NCBI RefSeq assembly: GCF_001722335.1
Contig: NZ_MIHA01000015.1
Span: 1 to 64,000, forward strand
Reading direction: 5' to 3'
Length of the DNA stretch: 64,000 bases
Origin: Mycolicibacterium flavescens
GTDB taxonomy: Bacteria > Actinomycetota > Actinomycetes > Mycobacteriales > Mycobacteriaceae
The position numbers and the translations under genes are program-made. The notes below the pieces were generated by a model, which worked only from the letters and a program-made list of their open reading frames with translations, was not told the DNA's origin and ran no database searches. Numbering within the stretch: the first letter of the stretch is position 1; the number at the start of each line of letters is the position of its first letter. Positions 1 to 8,653 of this stretch are shown piece after piece.

Positions 1-28
1 TCTCAGCCCAATCCTCCACAGACAACAT
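1..28 (-). CDS. istA: IS21-family transposase IstA, N-terminal 9 codons only
   Basis: The ATG at 28-26 starts a frame reading MLSVEDWAE before the window ends. This matches the characteristic start of IS21-family IstA transposases, where a helix-turn-helix region follows. An AAGGGA ribosome-binding site lies just upstream. Only nine residues are visible, so identification rests on this short match together with the terminal repeats at 75-114. Confidence 0.7.
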
Positions 29-127
29 TCCCTTCTGGTCCTCCTGGCTCGACTAAAGCCAGGCCACCGGACCAGGGGGTCAATTTTCAGTTGCCGCGCC
101 GGGGTCAGATTTCACGTGCCGTCGACA
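1..127 (-). mobile_element. IS21-family insertion sequence, istA-proximal end (partial)
   Basis: This is the terminus of an insertion sequence that runs off the left edge of the window. On the minus strand it begins at 127 with TGTCGACGGCACG, immediately where homology of rpsN to S14 stops. Two internal copies of a TGAAA-N2-TGACCCC type repeat follow (101-114 and 75-89), and multiple terminal repeats are typical of the IS21 family. The first nine codons of an istA-type transposase follow at 28-1. The element lies in the same orientation as the ribosomal operon, so the operon is cut and anything downstream (rpsR in relatives) lies beyond the insertion. The exact boundary and target duplication cannot be fixed without the other end. 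Confidence 0.85.
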
Positions 128-376
128 CCGCACCCGCACCCGGGAGAGACCGAACTTGCGCAGGTGCCCCCGCGGCCTTCCGTCGATGGCGTCGCGATTC
201 CGCAGCCTGACCGGGCTGGCATCCCGCGGGAGCCGTTGTAACGCAGCGACGGCCGCGGCACGTTCATCGGATGTGCCCCGGCGAACGGCATCTTTGAGTT
301 CTGCCCGCCGCTGCGCGTACCGGGCAGCAGTAAGCTGTCGCTGCTCGTTCTTGGCGATCTTGGACTTCTTGACCAT
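80..376 (-). pseudogene. rpsN: 30S ribosomal protein S14, zinc-free paralogue, truncated by IS insertion
   Basis: Residues 1-83 match the cysteine-free (C-) S14 paralogue of mycobacteria, including [21 protein letters not shown] and [11 protein letters not shown]. Homology then stops. The last 15 residues ([15 protein letters not shown]) and the TGA at 82-80 come from the IS21 terminus. An intact S14 of this type is about 101 residues, so roughly 18 conserved C-terminal residues are lost. The start overlaps the rpmG stop by one base (TGATG), which shows translational coupling. The gene is the third of a Zur-type operon that replaces zinc-binding ribosomal proteins during zinc starvation. Whether the hybrid can still enter the 30S subunit is unknown; I treat it as probably non-functional. 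Confidence 0.85.
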
Positions 377-540
377 CAGCGCTCCTCGCGGAAGTCGACG
401 TGGCGGCGGATGATCGGGTCGTACTTGCGCAGTACCATCCGCTCCGGGTCGTTACGCCGGCTCTTTCGGGTGATGTACGTGTAGCCTGTGCCAGCCGTCG
501 AGCGCAGCTTGACGATCGGCCGAATATCGGTGCGCGCCAT
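376..540 (-). CDS. rpmG: 50S ribosomal protein L33, zinc-free (C-) form
   Basis: A 54-residue basic protein starting [17 protein letters not shown] and containing [15 protein letters not shown], the L33 signature. It has no cysteine, so it is the paralogue without the zinc ribbon, used when zinc is scarce. It is the middle gene of rpmB-rpmG-rpsN. Its start overlaps the rpmB stop by one base and its stop overlaps the rpsN start by one base, so the three are translated as a coupled unit. Expression is expected to follow the Zur-type box at 803-823. Confidence 0.93.
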   Translation of the reverse strand: MARTDIRPIVKLRSTAGTGYTYITRKSRRNDPERMVLRKYDPIIRRHVDFREER

Positions 541-776
541 CAGAGTTTCTGCCCCTGCTTGCGAAGTCGCGCAATGACCGCCTCGATCCCGTCACGGTCG
601 ATGACCTTGATTCCTTTGGCGCTGACCCGAAGCTTGACCCGGCGGCCCTCCGAAGGCAGGTGATACGTCTTCGTCTGGATGTTCGGATTCCAGCGCCGAC
701 GGGTGCGGCGGTGTGAGTGCGACACGTTGTTGCCGAACCCCGGCGATCGGCCGGTCACCTGGCAATGAGCGGACAT
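540..776 (-). CDS. rpmB: 50S ribosomal protein L28, alternative form
   Basis: A 78-residue protein ([17 protein letters not shown], later [14 protein letters not shown] and [14 protein letters not shown]) of the L28 family. The ATG at 776 was chosen because an AAGGAGGAAC ribosome-binding site directly precedes it; the frame stays open further upstream but would run through the regulatory box. One cysteine remains (residue 5), so no CxxC zinc site is present. It is the first gene of the zinc-starvation ribosomal operon and diverges from the Mrf-like gene at 837. Confidence 0.93.
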   Translation of the reverse strand: MSAHCQVTGRSPGFGNNVSHSHRRTRRRWNPNIQTKTYHLPSEGRRVKLRVSAKGIKVIDRDGIEAVIARLRKQGQKL

Positions 777-802
777 GTTCCTCCTTACCTCGCATACGCT
801 AA

Positions 803-823
803 TGTTAATGATAATCATTTTCA
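803..823. promoter_or_regulatory. Zur-type operator between divergent rpmB and Mrf-like genes
   Basis: A 21-bp near-perfect inverted repeat is centred on A813. Its core AATGATAATCATT (807-819) is fully symmetric around that base, and the outer TG/CA pairs also match (803-804 with 822-823). AT-rich palindromes of this form are known operators of Zur/FurB in actinobacteria. It sits 27 bp from the rpmB start and 13 bp from the GTG at 837, so one site can repress both directions. Binding is inferred, not shown. Confidence 0.85.
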
Positions 824-836
824 AGAAGGAGGTCGT

Positions 837-2018
837 GTGCGTACTCCAGTGGTAATGGTCTGCGGTCAGGGTGATACCGACGGCGTTCGCGAGGTTCTGG
901 TCCGCACTGCGGGCACCGCGGTGGTCAAACACGCCTACGACGGCCACGTGGTGGTGCGCACCGTGCGCATAGGAGCCTCGACGTCGGAATGGCCGCTGGA
1001 ATTGGTCCGCGGTTGCGTCACGTGCACCGTCCGCGAAGACCTCCTCGTCCTACTTCGTCGGCTCCATCGTCGCAGCGACGTGAATCGTATTGTGGTGCAA
1101 CTGATACCGTGGTTGGAGCCGGAACCGGTGTGCTGGGCGATCGACAACGTCCGTGTACGCGTCGGCCCCGGTTACATCGACGGCCCGGCAGCGCGCGACG
1201 TACGCGTCGACGCGGTCGTTACGACTGTCGACGCCGCCGTCTGGCTGAGCCAAGCCATCGGCGACGACGACCTCGAGGACGGACGCACAGTTGCCCAGGT
1301 GGTCGTCGGCCAAGCCGAATTCGCCGACGTGTTAGTGCTCACCGAACCGCATTCACAGACCCTGAAAGTGCTGCGCCGGTTGGCACCGCGGGCCCGATTG
1401 ACAGTTGGGGCCGAGCGCGTCGAGATGGCACTGGCGAACCTCGAATCTGACAGCCGCCGCGGACGCAGCGACAGCCCGCACGATCCATTGCTCGCAGGCC
1501 AACCGTCGCTCGATGCCGACGGTGACGTCGGGCTTTTGTTGTTCTCCGCACGCAGGCCCTTCCATCCTCAGCGACTGCACAATGCGCTGGACCTGCTGCT
1601 CGACGGTGTGGTGCGCACCCGGGGCCGGCTGTGGCTGGCCAACCGATTCGACGACATCATGTGGCTCGAATCGGCGGGCGGCGGAATGCGTTTCGAGTAT
1701 GCCGGACGCTGGCTTGCCGCGTTGAGCCCCCGCGAACTGGCATATGCCGATCCACATCGCTGCGCGCTTGCCGCAGCTGACTGGCACGACCGGTTTGGTG
1801 ATCGCCACGTGTCGATCACCGTGCTGGTGTGCGGAGCGGAACCCGAAGACGTCGTCGACGCACTGCGTGGTGCGCTGCTGACCGACGACGAGTGGTCGAA
1901 CCCGCACGACTGGCGGAGCTACCCGGACCCCTTCGGCGACTGGCACGAAGATCCGTGCGACGACATGGCCGAGCACATCGGCGAGTTGCGCACACGGCAA
2001 GAAGGTGAGGACCGATGA
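837..2018 (+). CDS. COG0523/CobW-like zinc-starvation protein, Mrf-like (Rv0106 family)
   Basis: A 393-residue protein beginning [16 protein letters not shown]. The GTG at 837 is preceded by AGAAGGAGG and aligns with the start of Rv0106. The overall fold is COG0523, but the Walker A loop (normally GxxGxGKT) reads [10 protein letters not shown] and lacks the lysine. The CXCC metal motif is reduced to CVTC in [14 protein letters not shown] (about residues 60-73). Conserved blocks include [24 protein letters not shown] and ESAGGGMRF. In M. smegmatis a protein of this type (Mrf) recruits a hibernation factor to zinc-free ribosomes; that role is inferred here from similarity and from the shared Zur-type box. 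The stop overlaps the L31 remnant by four bases (ATGA). Confidence 0.85.
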   Translation: MRTPVVMVCGQGDTDGVREVLVRTAGTAVVKHAYDGHVVVRTVRIGASTSEWPLELVRGCVTCTVREDLLVLLRRLHRRSDVNRIVVQLIPWLEPEPVCWAIDNVRVRVGPGYIDGPAARDVRVDAVVTTVDAAVWLSQAIGDDDLEDGRTVAQVVVGQAEFADVLVLTEPHSQTLKVLRRLAPRARLTVGAERVEMALANLESDSRRGRSDSPHDPLLAGQPSLDADGDVGLLLFSARRPFHPQRLHNALDLLLDGVVRTRGRLWLANRFDDIMWLESAGGGMRFEYAGRWLAALSPRELAYADPHRCALAAADWHDRFGDRHVSITVLVCGAEPEDVVDALRGALLTDDEWSNPHDWRSYPDPFGDWHEDPCDDMAEHIGELRTRQEGEDR

Positions 2019-2134
2019 GAGAAGGCATCCATCCCGACTACCACCCGGTGTCGAATGGCACGACGGACGCGTGTACCCGCTCGGCCGGTCAGGTGGAGAA
2101 GTTCCGTCGCCGGTACGGGAGTGCCCACACCTAG
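2015..2134 (+). pseudogene. rpmE: Ribosomal protein L31 (type B) remnant with two internal deletions
   Basis: The short frame of 39 codons starts [12 protein letters not shown], the classic N-terminus of type B L31, and ends SAGQVEKFRRRYGS, its classic C-terminus. Between them, the +1-shifted frame at 2050-2082 encodes VEWHDGRVYPL, which is the L31 middle segment. The gene has therefore lost DNA on both sides of this segment (after codon 12 and before codon 24), with shifts that cancel. Intact type B L31 is about 80-90 residues. ATGA overlap with the preceding gene shows it belonged to the same zinc-responsive transcript. It is probably non-functional. Confidence 0.8.
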
Positions 2135-2143
2135 AGTTGGCGC

Positions 2144-3064
2144 ATGCGCCTCAAGCTGGGCCGGCCGGACCTGAGCGACTACGCGGGCTACCGCGACGCG
2201 CCACCGGCCACCGCGGATTCACCGCTGTCGGTGACCTGGGCCGGGGTCACCACGCTGCTGATCGACGACGGCGAGTCGGCGCTGATGACCGACGGGTTCT
2301 TCACCCGGCCAGGTCTCGCCGCGGTCGGACTGCGGCGGCTGGCCCCGTCGGCGCCGCGCATCGACGGCTGCCTGGCCCGCCTGGGCGTCGAACGGCTCGA
2401 GGCGGTGCTGCCGGTGCACACGCACTACGACCACGTCATGGACAGCGCCGTGGTGGCCGAGCGGACCGGCGCCAAACTGGTCGGCGGCCGCTCGGCGGCC
2501 CAGGTGGGGCTCGGGCACCGGCTGCCCGAGGACCGCGTTGTCGTGGCCACTCCCGGACGGGCGATCGAACTGGGCCGCTACGAGGTCACGCTGATCGAGG
2601 GGCACCACTGCCCGCCCGACCGGTTCCCCGGCGTCATCACCGCACCCGTGGTGCCGCCGGTCAAAGTGTCGGCGTACCGGTGCGGTGAGGCGTGGTCGAC
2701 GGTGGTGCACCACCGGCCGTCGGGGCGGCGGCTGTTGATCGTCGGCAGCGCAGGCTTCATGCCCGGTGCGCTGGCCGGCCAGAACGCCGATGTCGTGTAC
2801 CTGGGCGTCGGGCAACTCGGCCTGCAACCCGAGAGCTATCTCGTCGACTACTGGGCCGAGACCGTCCGCACCGTCGGTGCCCGCCGCGTGGTGCTCGTGC
2901 ACTGGGACGACTTCTTCCGTCCGCTGCACGCACCGCTGCGCGCGCTGCCGTACGCCGCCGACGATCTCGACGTCTCGATGCGGGTGCTGACGCGATTGGC
3001 CGACGCCGACGGGGTCACGATGCACCTGCCGGTGCTCTGGCAACGCGACGACCCGTGGCGCTGA
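2144..3064 (+). CDS. Metallo-beta-lactamase-fold hydrolase
   Basis: A 306-residue protein with the metal-binding motif HTHYDH (HxHxDH; about residues 93-98) and later histidines in EGHHCPPD and VLVHWDDFF. This fits the MBL-fold hydrolases related to UlaG/YycJ-type enzymes. There is no signal peptide, so it should be cytoplasmic. No substrate can be assigned. It starts 9 bp after the L31 remnant and overlaps the permease start by 10 bp, so the two are probably co-transcribed. Confidence 0.8.
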   Translation: MRLKLGRPDLSDYAGYRDAPPATADSPLSVTWAGVTTLLIDDGESALMTDGFFTRPGLAAVGLRRLAPSAPRIDGCLARLGVERLEAVLPVHTHYDHVMDSAVVAERTGAKLVGGRSAAQVGLGHRLPEDRVVVATPGRAIELGRYEVTLIEGHHCPPDRFPGVITAPVVPPVKVSAYRCGEAWSTVVHHRPSGRRLLIVGSAGFMPGALAGQNADVVYLGVGQLGLQPESYLVDYWAETVRTVGARRVVLVHWDDFFRPLHAPLRALPYAADDLDVSMRVLTRLADADGVTMHLPVLWQRDDPWR

Positions 3065-4296
3065 CCCTGGCGCTGGCCGCGCTGGCGGTCGTGCTGGTGT
3101 TCGCGGTCGTGCGGCCGCACCGGTGGCCCGAAGCGGTGGTCGCGATGCCCGCGGCCGCGCTGCTGATCGGCGCCGACGTCGTCTCGGTCGACGAGGCGCT
3201 CGCCGAGGTCGGCCGGCTGCTGCCGGTGGTGGGCTTCCTGGCCGCGGTGCTGGTGCTCGCCCGGCTGTGCGCGGACGAAGGTGTGTTCCGGGCCGCCGGC
3301 GAGGTGATGGCCCGCACCGCCCGCGGCAGCCAGAACCGCTTGCTGGCAACGATTTTCGGGATAGCCGCGGCGACGACGGCGATCTTGAGCCTGGATGCGA
3401 CCGTGGTGCTGCTGACCCCGGTGGTGCTGGCGATGGCGCGGCTGCTGCAGGTGCCCGCCGCCCCGCACGCGTATGCGACGGCCCATCTGGCCAACAGTGC
3501 CTCGCTGCTGTTTCCGGTGTCGAACCTGACCAACCTGCTGGCCTTCACCACCGCGGGGCTGTCGTTCCTGCATTTCACCGCGCTGATGTCGCTGCCGTGG
3601 CTGGCGGCCATCGCGGTCGAATTCATCGTGCTGCGTTGGGTTTTCCGCCGCGATCTGGCTGCCGCCCCGGTGGTCGAGTCCCGCGCCGAGGTACACACAC
3701 CGGTGTTCGCGCTGGTGGTGCTCGGCGCGACGCTGGCCGGGTTCGTCATCGCCTCCATGCTCGGCCACTCCCCGGCGTGGGCGGCACTCGGCGGTGTGAT
3801 CGTGCTGGGCGCGACGTCGTTGGCGCGCCGCCGCAGCACGGTCAGGCATCTGGTCGGCGCCGCCGACATCCCGTTCCTGGTATTCGTGCTGTGCCTGGGC
3901 GTGGTGGTGGACGCGGTCATGGTCAACGGCCTCGGCGACGCGATGCAACCGGTGTTGCCGACCGGCGACACGTTGCCCGCACTGCTCGGGATCGCCGCCG
4001 TCGCAGCGGTGTTGTCGAACCTGGTCAACAACCTGCCCGCGGTGCTGGTGCTGCTGCCGTTGGTCGCCGCGACCGGGCCCGCCGCGGTGCTGGCCGTGCT
4101 GATCGGGGTGAACATCGGCCCGAACCTGACCTACGTCGGGTCGCTGGCCAACCTGCTGTGGCGCGGTGTCGTCCGGCGCGACATGGCCGCGGGGCCCGCG
4201 GAGTTCACCCGCATCGGGTTGTGCACCGTGCCCGCCACGCTGGTGCTGTCGGTGGCGGGCCTGTGGGTCACCCTGCAGTTGTTCGGCACCTCATGA
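3055..4296 (+). CDS. ArsB/SLC13-type ion transporter family permease
   Basis: A 413-residue polytopic membrane protein with about ten hydrophobic helices. Two repeated half-domains each carry an Asn-rich helix break, NLTNLLAF (about residue 162) and NLVNNLPAVLVLLP (about residue 323), which is typical of the ArsB/NhaD ion transporter superfamily. The GTG at 3055 was chosen because it places the first helix at the N-terminus; it overlaps the upstream gene by 10 bp. The substrate is not determined. No arsR or arsC is nearby, so arsenite export is not supported. The gene ends just before the palindromic repeat at 4298. Confidence 0.8.
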   Translation: MALTLALAALAVVLVFAVVRPHRWPEAVVAMPAAALLIGADVVSVDEALAEVGRLLPVVGFLAAVLVLARLCADEGVFRAAGEVMARTARGSQNRLLATIFGIAAATTAILSLDATVVLLTPVVLAMARLLQVPAAPHAYATAHLANSASLLFPVSNLTNLLAFTTAGLSFLHFTALMSLPWLAAIAVEFIVLRWVFRRDLAAAPVVESRAEVHTPVFALVVLGATLAGFVIASMLGHSPAWAALGGVIVLGATSLARRRSTVRHLVGAADIPFLVFVLCLGVVVDAVMVNGLGDAMQPVLPTGDTLPALLGIAAVAAVLSNLVNNLPAVLVLLPLVAATGPAAVLAVLIGVNIGPNLTYVGSLANLLWRGVVRRDMAAGPAEFTRIGLCTVPATLVLSVAGLWVTLQLFGTS

Positions 4297-4297
4297 C

Positions 4298-4359
4298 GCC
4301 GAGCAGACGCAAAGTGACCTGAAAACCCATGAAAGTAGGACACTTTGCGACTGCTCGCG
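4298..4359. repeat. Intergenic palindromic repeat, copy 1 (bidirectional terminator-like)
   Basis: Inverted arms CGAGCAGACGCAAAGTG (4300-4316) and its near-exact reverse complement (4341-4357, one mismatch) flank a 24-nt loop. A second, diverged copy lies at 36723-36784. Both fill the gap between converging genes, here the permease and rlmB. The arms are too GC-rich and lack a T-tract for a classic intrinsic terminator, but the hairpin could stop or protect transcripts from both sides. Confidence 0.8.
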
Positions 4360-4367
4360 GGGCTGAG

Positions 4368-5309
4368 TTAGCGGGTGCGGCGCTGGCGCGCGACCTCGGC
4401 GAGCACCACACCGGCGGCCACCGACGCATTGAGCGACTCCGTCGGCCCGGCCATCGGGATCGACACCACGGCATCGCACGTCTCACGCACCAGCCGCGAC
4501 AGCCCCTTACCCTCCGAGCCGACCACCACGACGATCGGGCCGGACCCGTCGAGTTCGTCGACCGTGGTGTCACCGTCGGCGTCCAGACCGACGATCTGCA
4601 GACCCGCGTCGGCCCAACTCTTCAGTGCGCGCGTCAGATTCGGGGCCCGGGCGACCGGAACCCGCGCGGCCGCGCCTGCGCTGGTCCGCCAGGCGACCGC
4701 GGTCACCGACGCCGAACGGCGCTGCGGGATCAGCACGCCGTGCCCGCCGAACGCCGCGACCGATCGTACGATCGCGCCGAGATTTCGCGGATCGGAGATG
4801 TTGTCGAGCGCGACCAGCAGCGCGGGCGACCCGTCGGCGGTGACCGCCGAGAGCAGGTCGTCCGGGTGCGCGTAGGAGTACGGCGGGATCTGCAGCGCCA
4901 GGCCCTGGTGCAGACCGTTGGCGGAGAGCCGGTCCAGATCATGGCGCTGCACCTCGAGGATCGAGATGCCCGCATCGGCGGCCAGTTGCACCGATTCGGT
5001 GAGCCGCTCGTCGGCCTCGGTGCCCAACACGACGTACAGCGCGGTCGCGGGCACCTTCGCGCGCAGACACTCCAGCACCGGGTTGCGGCCGAGCACGATC
5101 TCGGTGTCGTCGGTCTTCTTGCCGCTCTGCCGTCGCGCCTGCGCCTTGTTCGCCCGCTTGGCCGCCGGATGGTTCGGGCGCAGATGGGCCGGCGGTGTCG
5201 CGCCGCGACCCTCCAGGCCGCGCCTGCGCACCCCGCCCGACCCGACCGTCGGCCCCTTCTTCGTCCCCGGCTTGCGGACCGCGCCGCGGCGCTTGGAGTT
5301 GCCCGCCAT
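4368..5309 (-). CDS. rlmB: 23S rRNA (guanosine(2251)-2'-O)-methyltransferase RlmB
   Basis: A 313-residue SPOUT methyltransferase of the TrmH/RlmB family. A basic, disordered N-terminus ([17 protein letters not shown]) precedes the substrate-binding domain ([11 protein letters not shown]) and the SpoU domain with the motifs [28 protein letters not shown] and [15 protein letters not shown]. It methylates G2251 of the peptidyl-transferase P loop. The ATG at 5309 matches the M. tuberculosis homologue (Rv3579c). An ATG one codon upstream would give an ATGA overlap with the cysS stop. It is the last gene of carD-ispF-cysS-rlmB. Confidence 0.93.
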   Translation of the reverse strand: MAGNSKRRGAVRKPGTKKGPTVGSGGVRRRGLEGRGATPPAHLRPNHPAAKRANKAQARRQSGKKTDDTEIVLGRNPVLECLRAKVPATALYVVLGTEADERLTESVQLAADAGISILEVQRHDLDRLSANGLHQGLALQIPPYSYAHPDDLLSAVTADGSPALLVALDNISDPRNLGAIVRSVAAFGGHGVLIPQRRSASVTAVAWRTSAGAAARVPVARAPNLTRALKSWADAGLQIVGLDADGDTTVDELDGSGPIVVVVGSEGKGLSRLVRETCDAVVSIPMAGPTESLNASVAAGVVLAEVARQRRTR

Positions 5310-6718
5310 CATCTGCCTCCGCCGTCGAGCAATGTCCACTGCGGCCCGTCGGCAGTGTCGGTGACCTCGATGCCTGCGGCTTTGAGACGGTCGCGGATCG
5401 CGTCCGCCTCCGCCCAGTCCCGCCGCGCGCGGGCGTCTTCGCGTCGCTTGACCTCCGCGCGTACCAGCACGTCGACCGCGGCCAGGGCCGCCGACGTCTC
5501 GTCCTTGGACTCCCACCGCTCGTCGAGCGGGTCGGCGCCCAGGATGCCCATCATCGCGCGGATGGACCTCGCCTGGGTGAGCGCCGCCTCGTGGTCACCG
5601 GCGTCGAGTGCGCGGTTGCCCTCGGCGCGCGCGGCGTGCACCTCGGCCAGCGCGATCGGCACCGACAGGTCGTCGTCGAGCGCGGCGGCGAACTTCGGGG
5701 TCCACTCCCCGGGCTCCACCGCGCCGACGCGGTTGCGCACCCGGTGCAGGAAGTCCTCGATCCCCGAGTACGCCCTGGCCGCGTCGGCCAGCGCCGTCTC
5801 GGAGAACTCGAGCATCGAGCGGTAGTGCGCGCTGCCCAGGTAGTAGCGCAGTTCGGCGGCTCGAACGCGTTGCAGCACAGCGGGAATCGCCAGAACGTTA
5901 CCCAGCGACTTGCTCATCTTCTCGCCGCCCATCGTCACCCAGCCGTTGTGCAGCCAGTACCGGGCGAACGGATCGCCCGCGGCCTCGGCCTGGGCGATCT
6001 CGTTCTCGTGGTGCGGGAAGATCAGGTCCATGCCGCCGGCGTGAATGTCGAACTCGGGCCCCAGGTAGCTCTCGCACATCGCCACGCATTCGGTGTGCCA
6101 GCCGGGGCGGCCGCGGCCCCACGGCGTCGGCCACGACGGCTCACCGGGTTTGGCGCCCTTCCACAGCGTGAAGTCGCGCTGGTCGCGTTTACCGGTCGCG
6201 ACGCCCTCGCCCTGGTGCACGTCGTCGATCTTGTGGCCCGACAGCTTGCCGTATCCGGGTTCGGGGAGCAGGCTGGCCACGCTGAAGTACACGTCCCCGT
6301 CGCCGGTGTAGGCGTGACCGCGCTCGATCAGCCGCTCGATCAGCTCGACCATCTGGGTGATGTGCCCGGTGGCCCGCGGCTCCGCGGACGGCGGCATCAC
6401 CCCGAGCGCGTCGTAGGCGGCCGAGAACGCGCGCTCGTAAGTCGCGGCCCACTCCCACCACGGCCGGCCCGCGTCGGCGGCCTTGTTGAGGATCTTGTCG
6501 TCGATGTCGGTGACGTTGCGGATGAACGCGACGTCGAAGCCTTTGGCCAGCAGCCAACGCCGCAACACGTCGAACGCGACGCCGCTGCGTACGTGGCCGA
6601 TGTGGGGCAGTCCCTGGACCGTGGCGCCGCACAGATAGATCGACACGTGACCGGGGCGCACCGGCACGAAGTCACGGACGGCGCCCGTCATCGTGTCGTA
6701 AAGCCGCAGATCGGTCAC
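5309..6718 (-). CDS. cysS: Cysteine--tRNA ligase
   Basis: A 469-residue class I synthetase. It has [19 protein letters not shown], combining the zinc-ligand cysteine with the HIGH motif (about residues 28-46), and EKMSKSLGN, the KMSKS loop (about 270). The GTG at 6718 (MTDLRLYDT) gives the same length as the M. tuberculosis enzyme. It charges tRNA-Cys in the cytoplasm. It lies 19 bp after ispF and touches rlmB, consistent with one operon. Confidence 0.95.
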   Translation of the reverse strand: MTDLRLYDTMTGAVRDFVPVRPGHVSIYLCGATVQGLPHIGHVRSGVAFDVLRRWLLAKGFDVAFIRNVTDIDDKILNKAADAGRPWWEWAATYERAFSAAYDALGVMPPSAEPRATGHITQMVELIERLIERGHAYTGDGDVYFSVASLLPEPGYGKLSGHKIDDVHQGEGVATGKRDQRDFTLWKGAKPGEPSWPTPWGRGRPGWHTECVAMCESYLGPEFDIHAGGMDLIFPHHENEIAQAEAAGDPFARYWLHNGWVTMGGEKMSKSLGNVLAIPAVLQRVRAAELRYYLGSAHYRSMLEFSETALADAARAYSGIEDFLHRVRNRVGAVEPGEWTPKFAAALDDDLSVPIALAEVHAARAEGNRALDAGDHEAALTQARSIRAMMGILGADPLDERWESKDETSAALAAVDVLVRAEVKRREDARARRDWAEADAIRDRLKAAGIEVTDTADGPQWTLLDGGGR

Positions 6719-6737
6719 GGGCGGCCAGCTTACCGGC

Positions 6738-7217
6738 CTAATCGCCCTCCACCACCAACGCGGTCGCGATCGCGGCCAGGCCCTCACCGCGGCCGGTCAG
6801 ACCGAGACCGTCGGTGGTGGTCGCACTCACCGACACCGGCGCGTGCAGCAGCTCCGTGAGCACCGCCTGGGCCTCCGCGCGTCGCGGTCCGACCTTGGGG
6901 CGGTTGCCGATCACCTGGACCGCGGCGTTGACCACCCGGAAACCGCGTTCGGTGAGCAGATCGTGGACGTGGCGCAACATGGTCGCGCCGCCGGCGTCGC
7001 GCCACTGCGGGCGGCCGGTGCCGAAGACCTCGCCGAGGTCACCCAGCCCGGCCGCCGAGAGCAGCGCATCGCAGAGGGCGTGTGCGGCCACGTCGCCATC
7101 GGAGTGGCCGGCACAGCCGTCGGCATCGTCGAACAGCAGGCACAGCAACCAACACGGTCGCCCGGCCTGAATGGGATGTACGTCGGTGCCGAGCCCGACT
7201 CGCGGCAGGCTCGTCAT
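6738..7217 (-). CDS. ispF: 2-C-methyl-D-erythritol 2,4-cyclodiphosphate synthase
   Basis: A 159-residue enzyme of the non-mevalonate isoprenoid pathway that forms MEcPP from CDP-ME 2-phosphate. Metal ligands are in GLGTDVHPI, and further signatures are [17 protein letters not shown] and [15 protein letters not shown]. In M. tuberculosis and M. smegmatis ispD sits between carD and ispF. Here carD ends five bases upstream of the ispF start, and no ispD or fused IspDF domain is present. The start is preceded by CGGAG overlapping the carD stop. Confidence 0.95.
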   Translation of the reverse strand: MTSLPRVGLGTDVHPIQAGRPCWLLCLLFDDADGCAGHSDGDVAAHALCDALLSAAGLGDLGEVFGTGRPQWRDAGGATMLRHVHDLLTERGFRVVNAAVQVIGNRPKVGPRRAEAQAVLTELLHAPVSVSATTTDGLGLTGRGEGLAAIATALVVEGD

Positions 7218-7222
7218 CTCCG

Positions 7223-8024
<802 letters not shown>

Positions 8025-8591
8025 GTGGTCCGCTTCAAACTGGTCGCCGGTGGGCTGGCCGCCGCAATCGCGCTCAGCGGGTGCAGCGCCGGACAGGTCT
8101 CGCAGACCGCCACCCAGGAGCCCGCGGTCAACGGCACGAGCGCCAACCTCGGCCCCATCGCGCTGCGCAACGTGCATCTGCAGGCTGAGCAGGTCACCGA
8201 CTTCATCCAGCCCGGCACCGAGGTCGAACTGATCTTCCAGGCCTCCAACGACTCACCCGACACCGGCGACAAGCTGCTCGAGATCACCTCGGACGTCGGC
8301 ACCGTGACGCTGACCGGGGAAACCACGCTGGCCCCCAGCGGTGCGCTCACCGTCGGCGCCCCGGACGGACAGATCACCCCGCTGGAGAGCGTGGAGGCAG
8401 CCGAGGCGGCCGAGGCCAAAGTCGAGCTGACCAAGCCGATCACCAACGGGCTGACCTACGACTTCACGTTCACGTTCGAGAAGGCCGGCGACGCCGTGGT
8501 GGCGGTGCCGATCTCGGCGGGTGAGACGCCCCGGCGCGAAGACCCCGCATCGGCCGGCGGACACGGCGGCGGGCACGGCGGCGGGCACTAG
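8025..8591 (+). CDS. lpqE: Lipoprotein LpqE
   Basis: A 188-residue secreted lipoprotein. The signal peptide [20 protein letters not shown] ends in a lipobox, with the lipidated cysteine at about residue 20. The mature part is a beta-rich domain ([26 protein letters not shown]) similar to the copper-chaperone-like LpqE family. The tail is rich in Gly and His ([11 protein letters not shown]), suggesting metal binding. The GTG start follows AGGAGG by five bases. The exact function is not established. Confidence 0.88.
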   Translation: MVRFKLVAGGLAAAIALSGCSAGQVSQTATQEPAVNGTSANLGPIALRNVHLQAEQVTDFIQPGTEVELIFQASNDSPDTGDKLLEITSDVGTVTLTGETTLAPSGALTVGAPDGQITPLESVEAAEAAEAKVELTKPITNGLTYDFTFTFEKAGDAVVAVPISAGETPRREDPASAGGHGGGHGGGH

Positions 8592-8653
8592 CCCAGCCGC
8601 GACACGGCCGCTGGTGGCCGGTTTCTGTCGGAGCCAACCGATACCGTCACTTC

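Noticed and set aside
3055..4296. Arsenite exporter assignment for the permease
   Set aside because: The fold fits the ArsB/NhaD superfamily, but there is no arsR, arsC or other resistance context, so a specific substrate is not supported.
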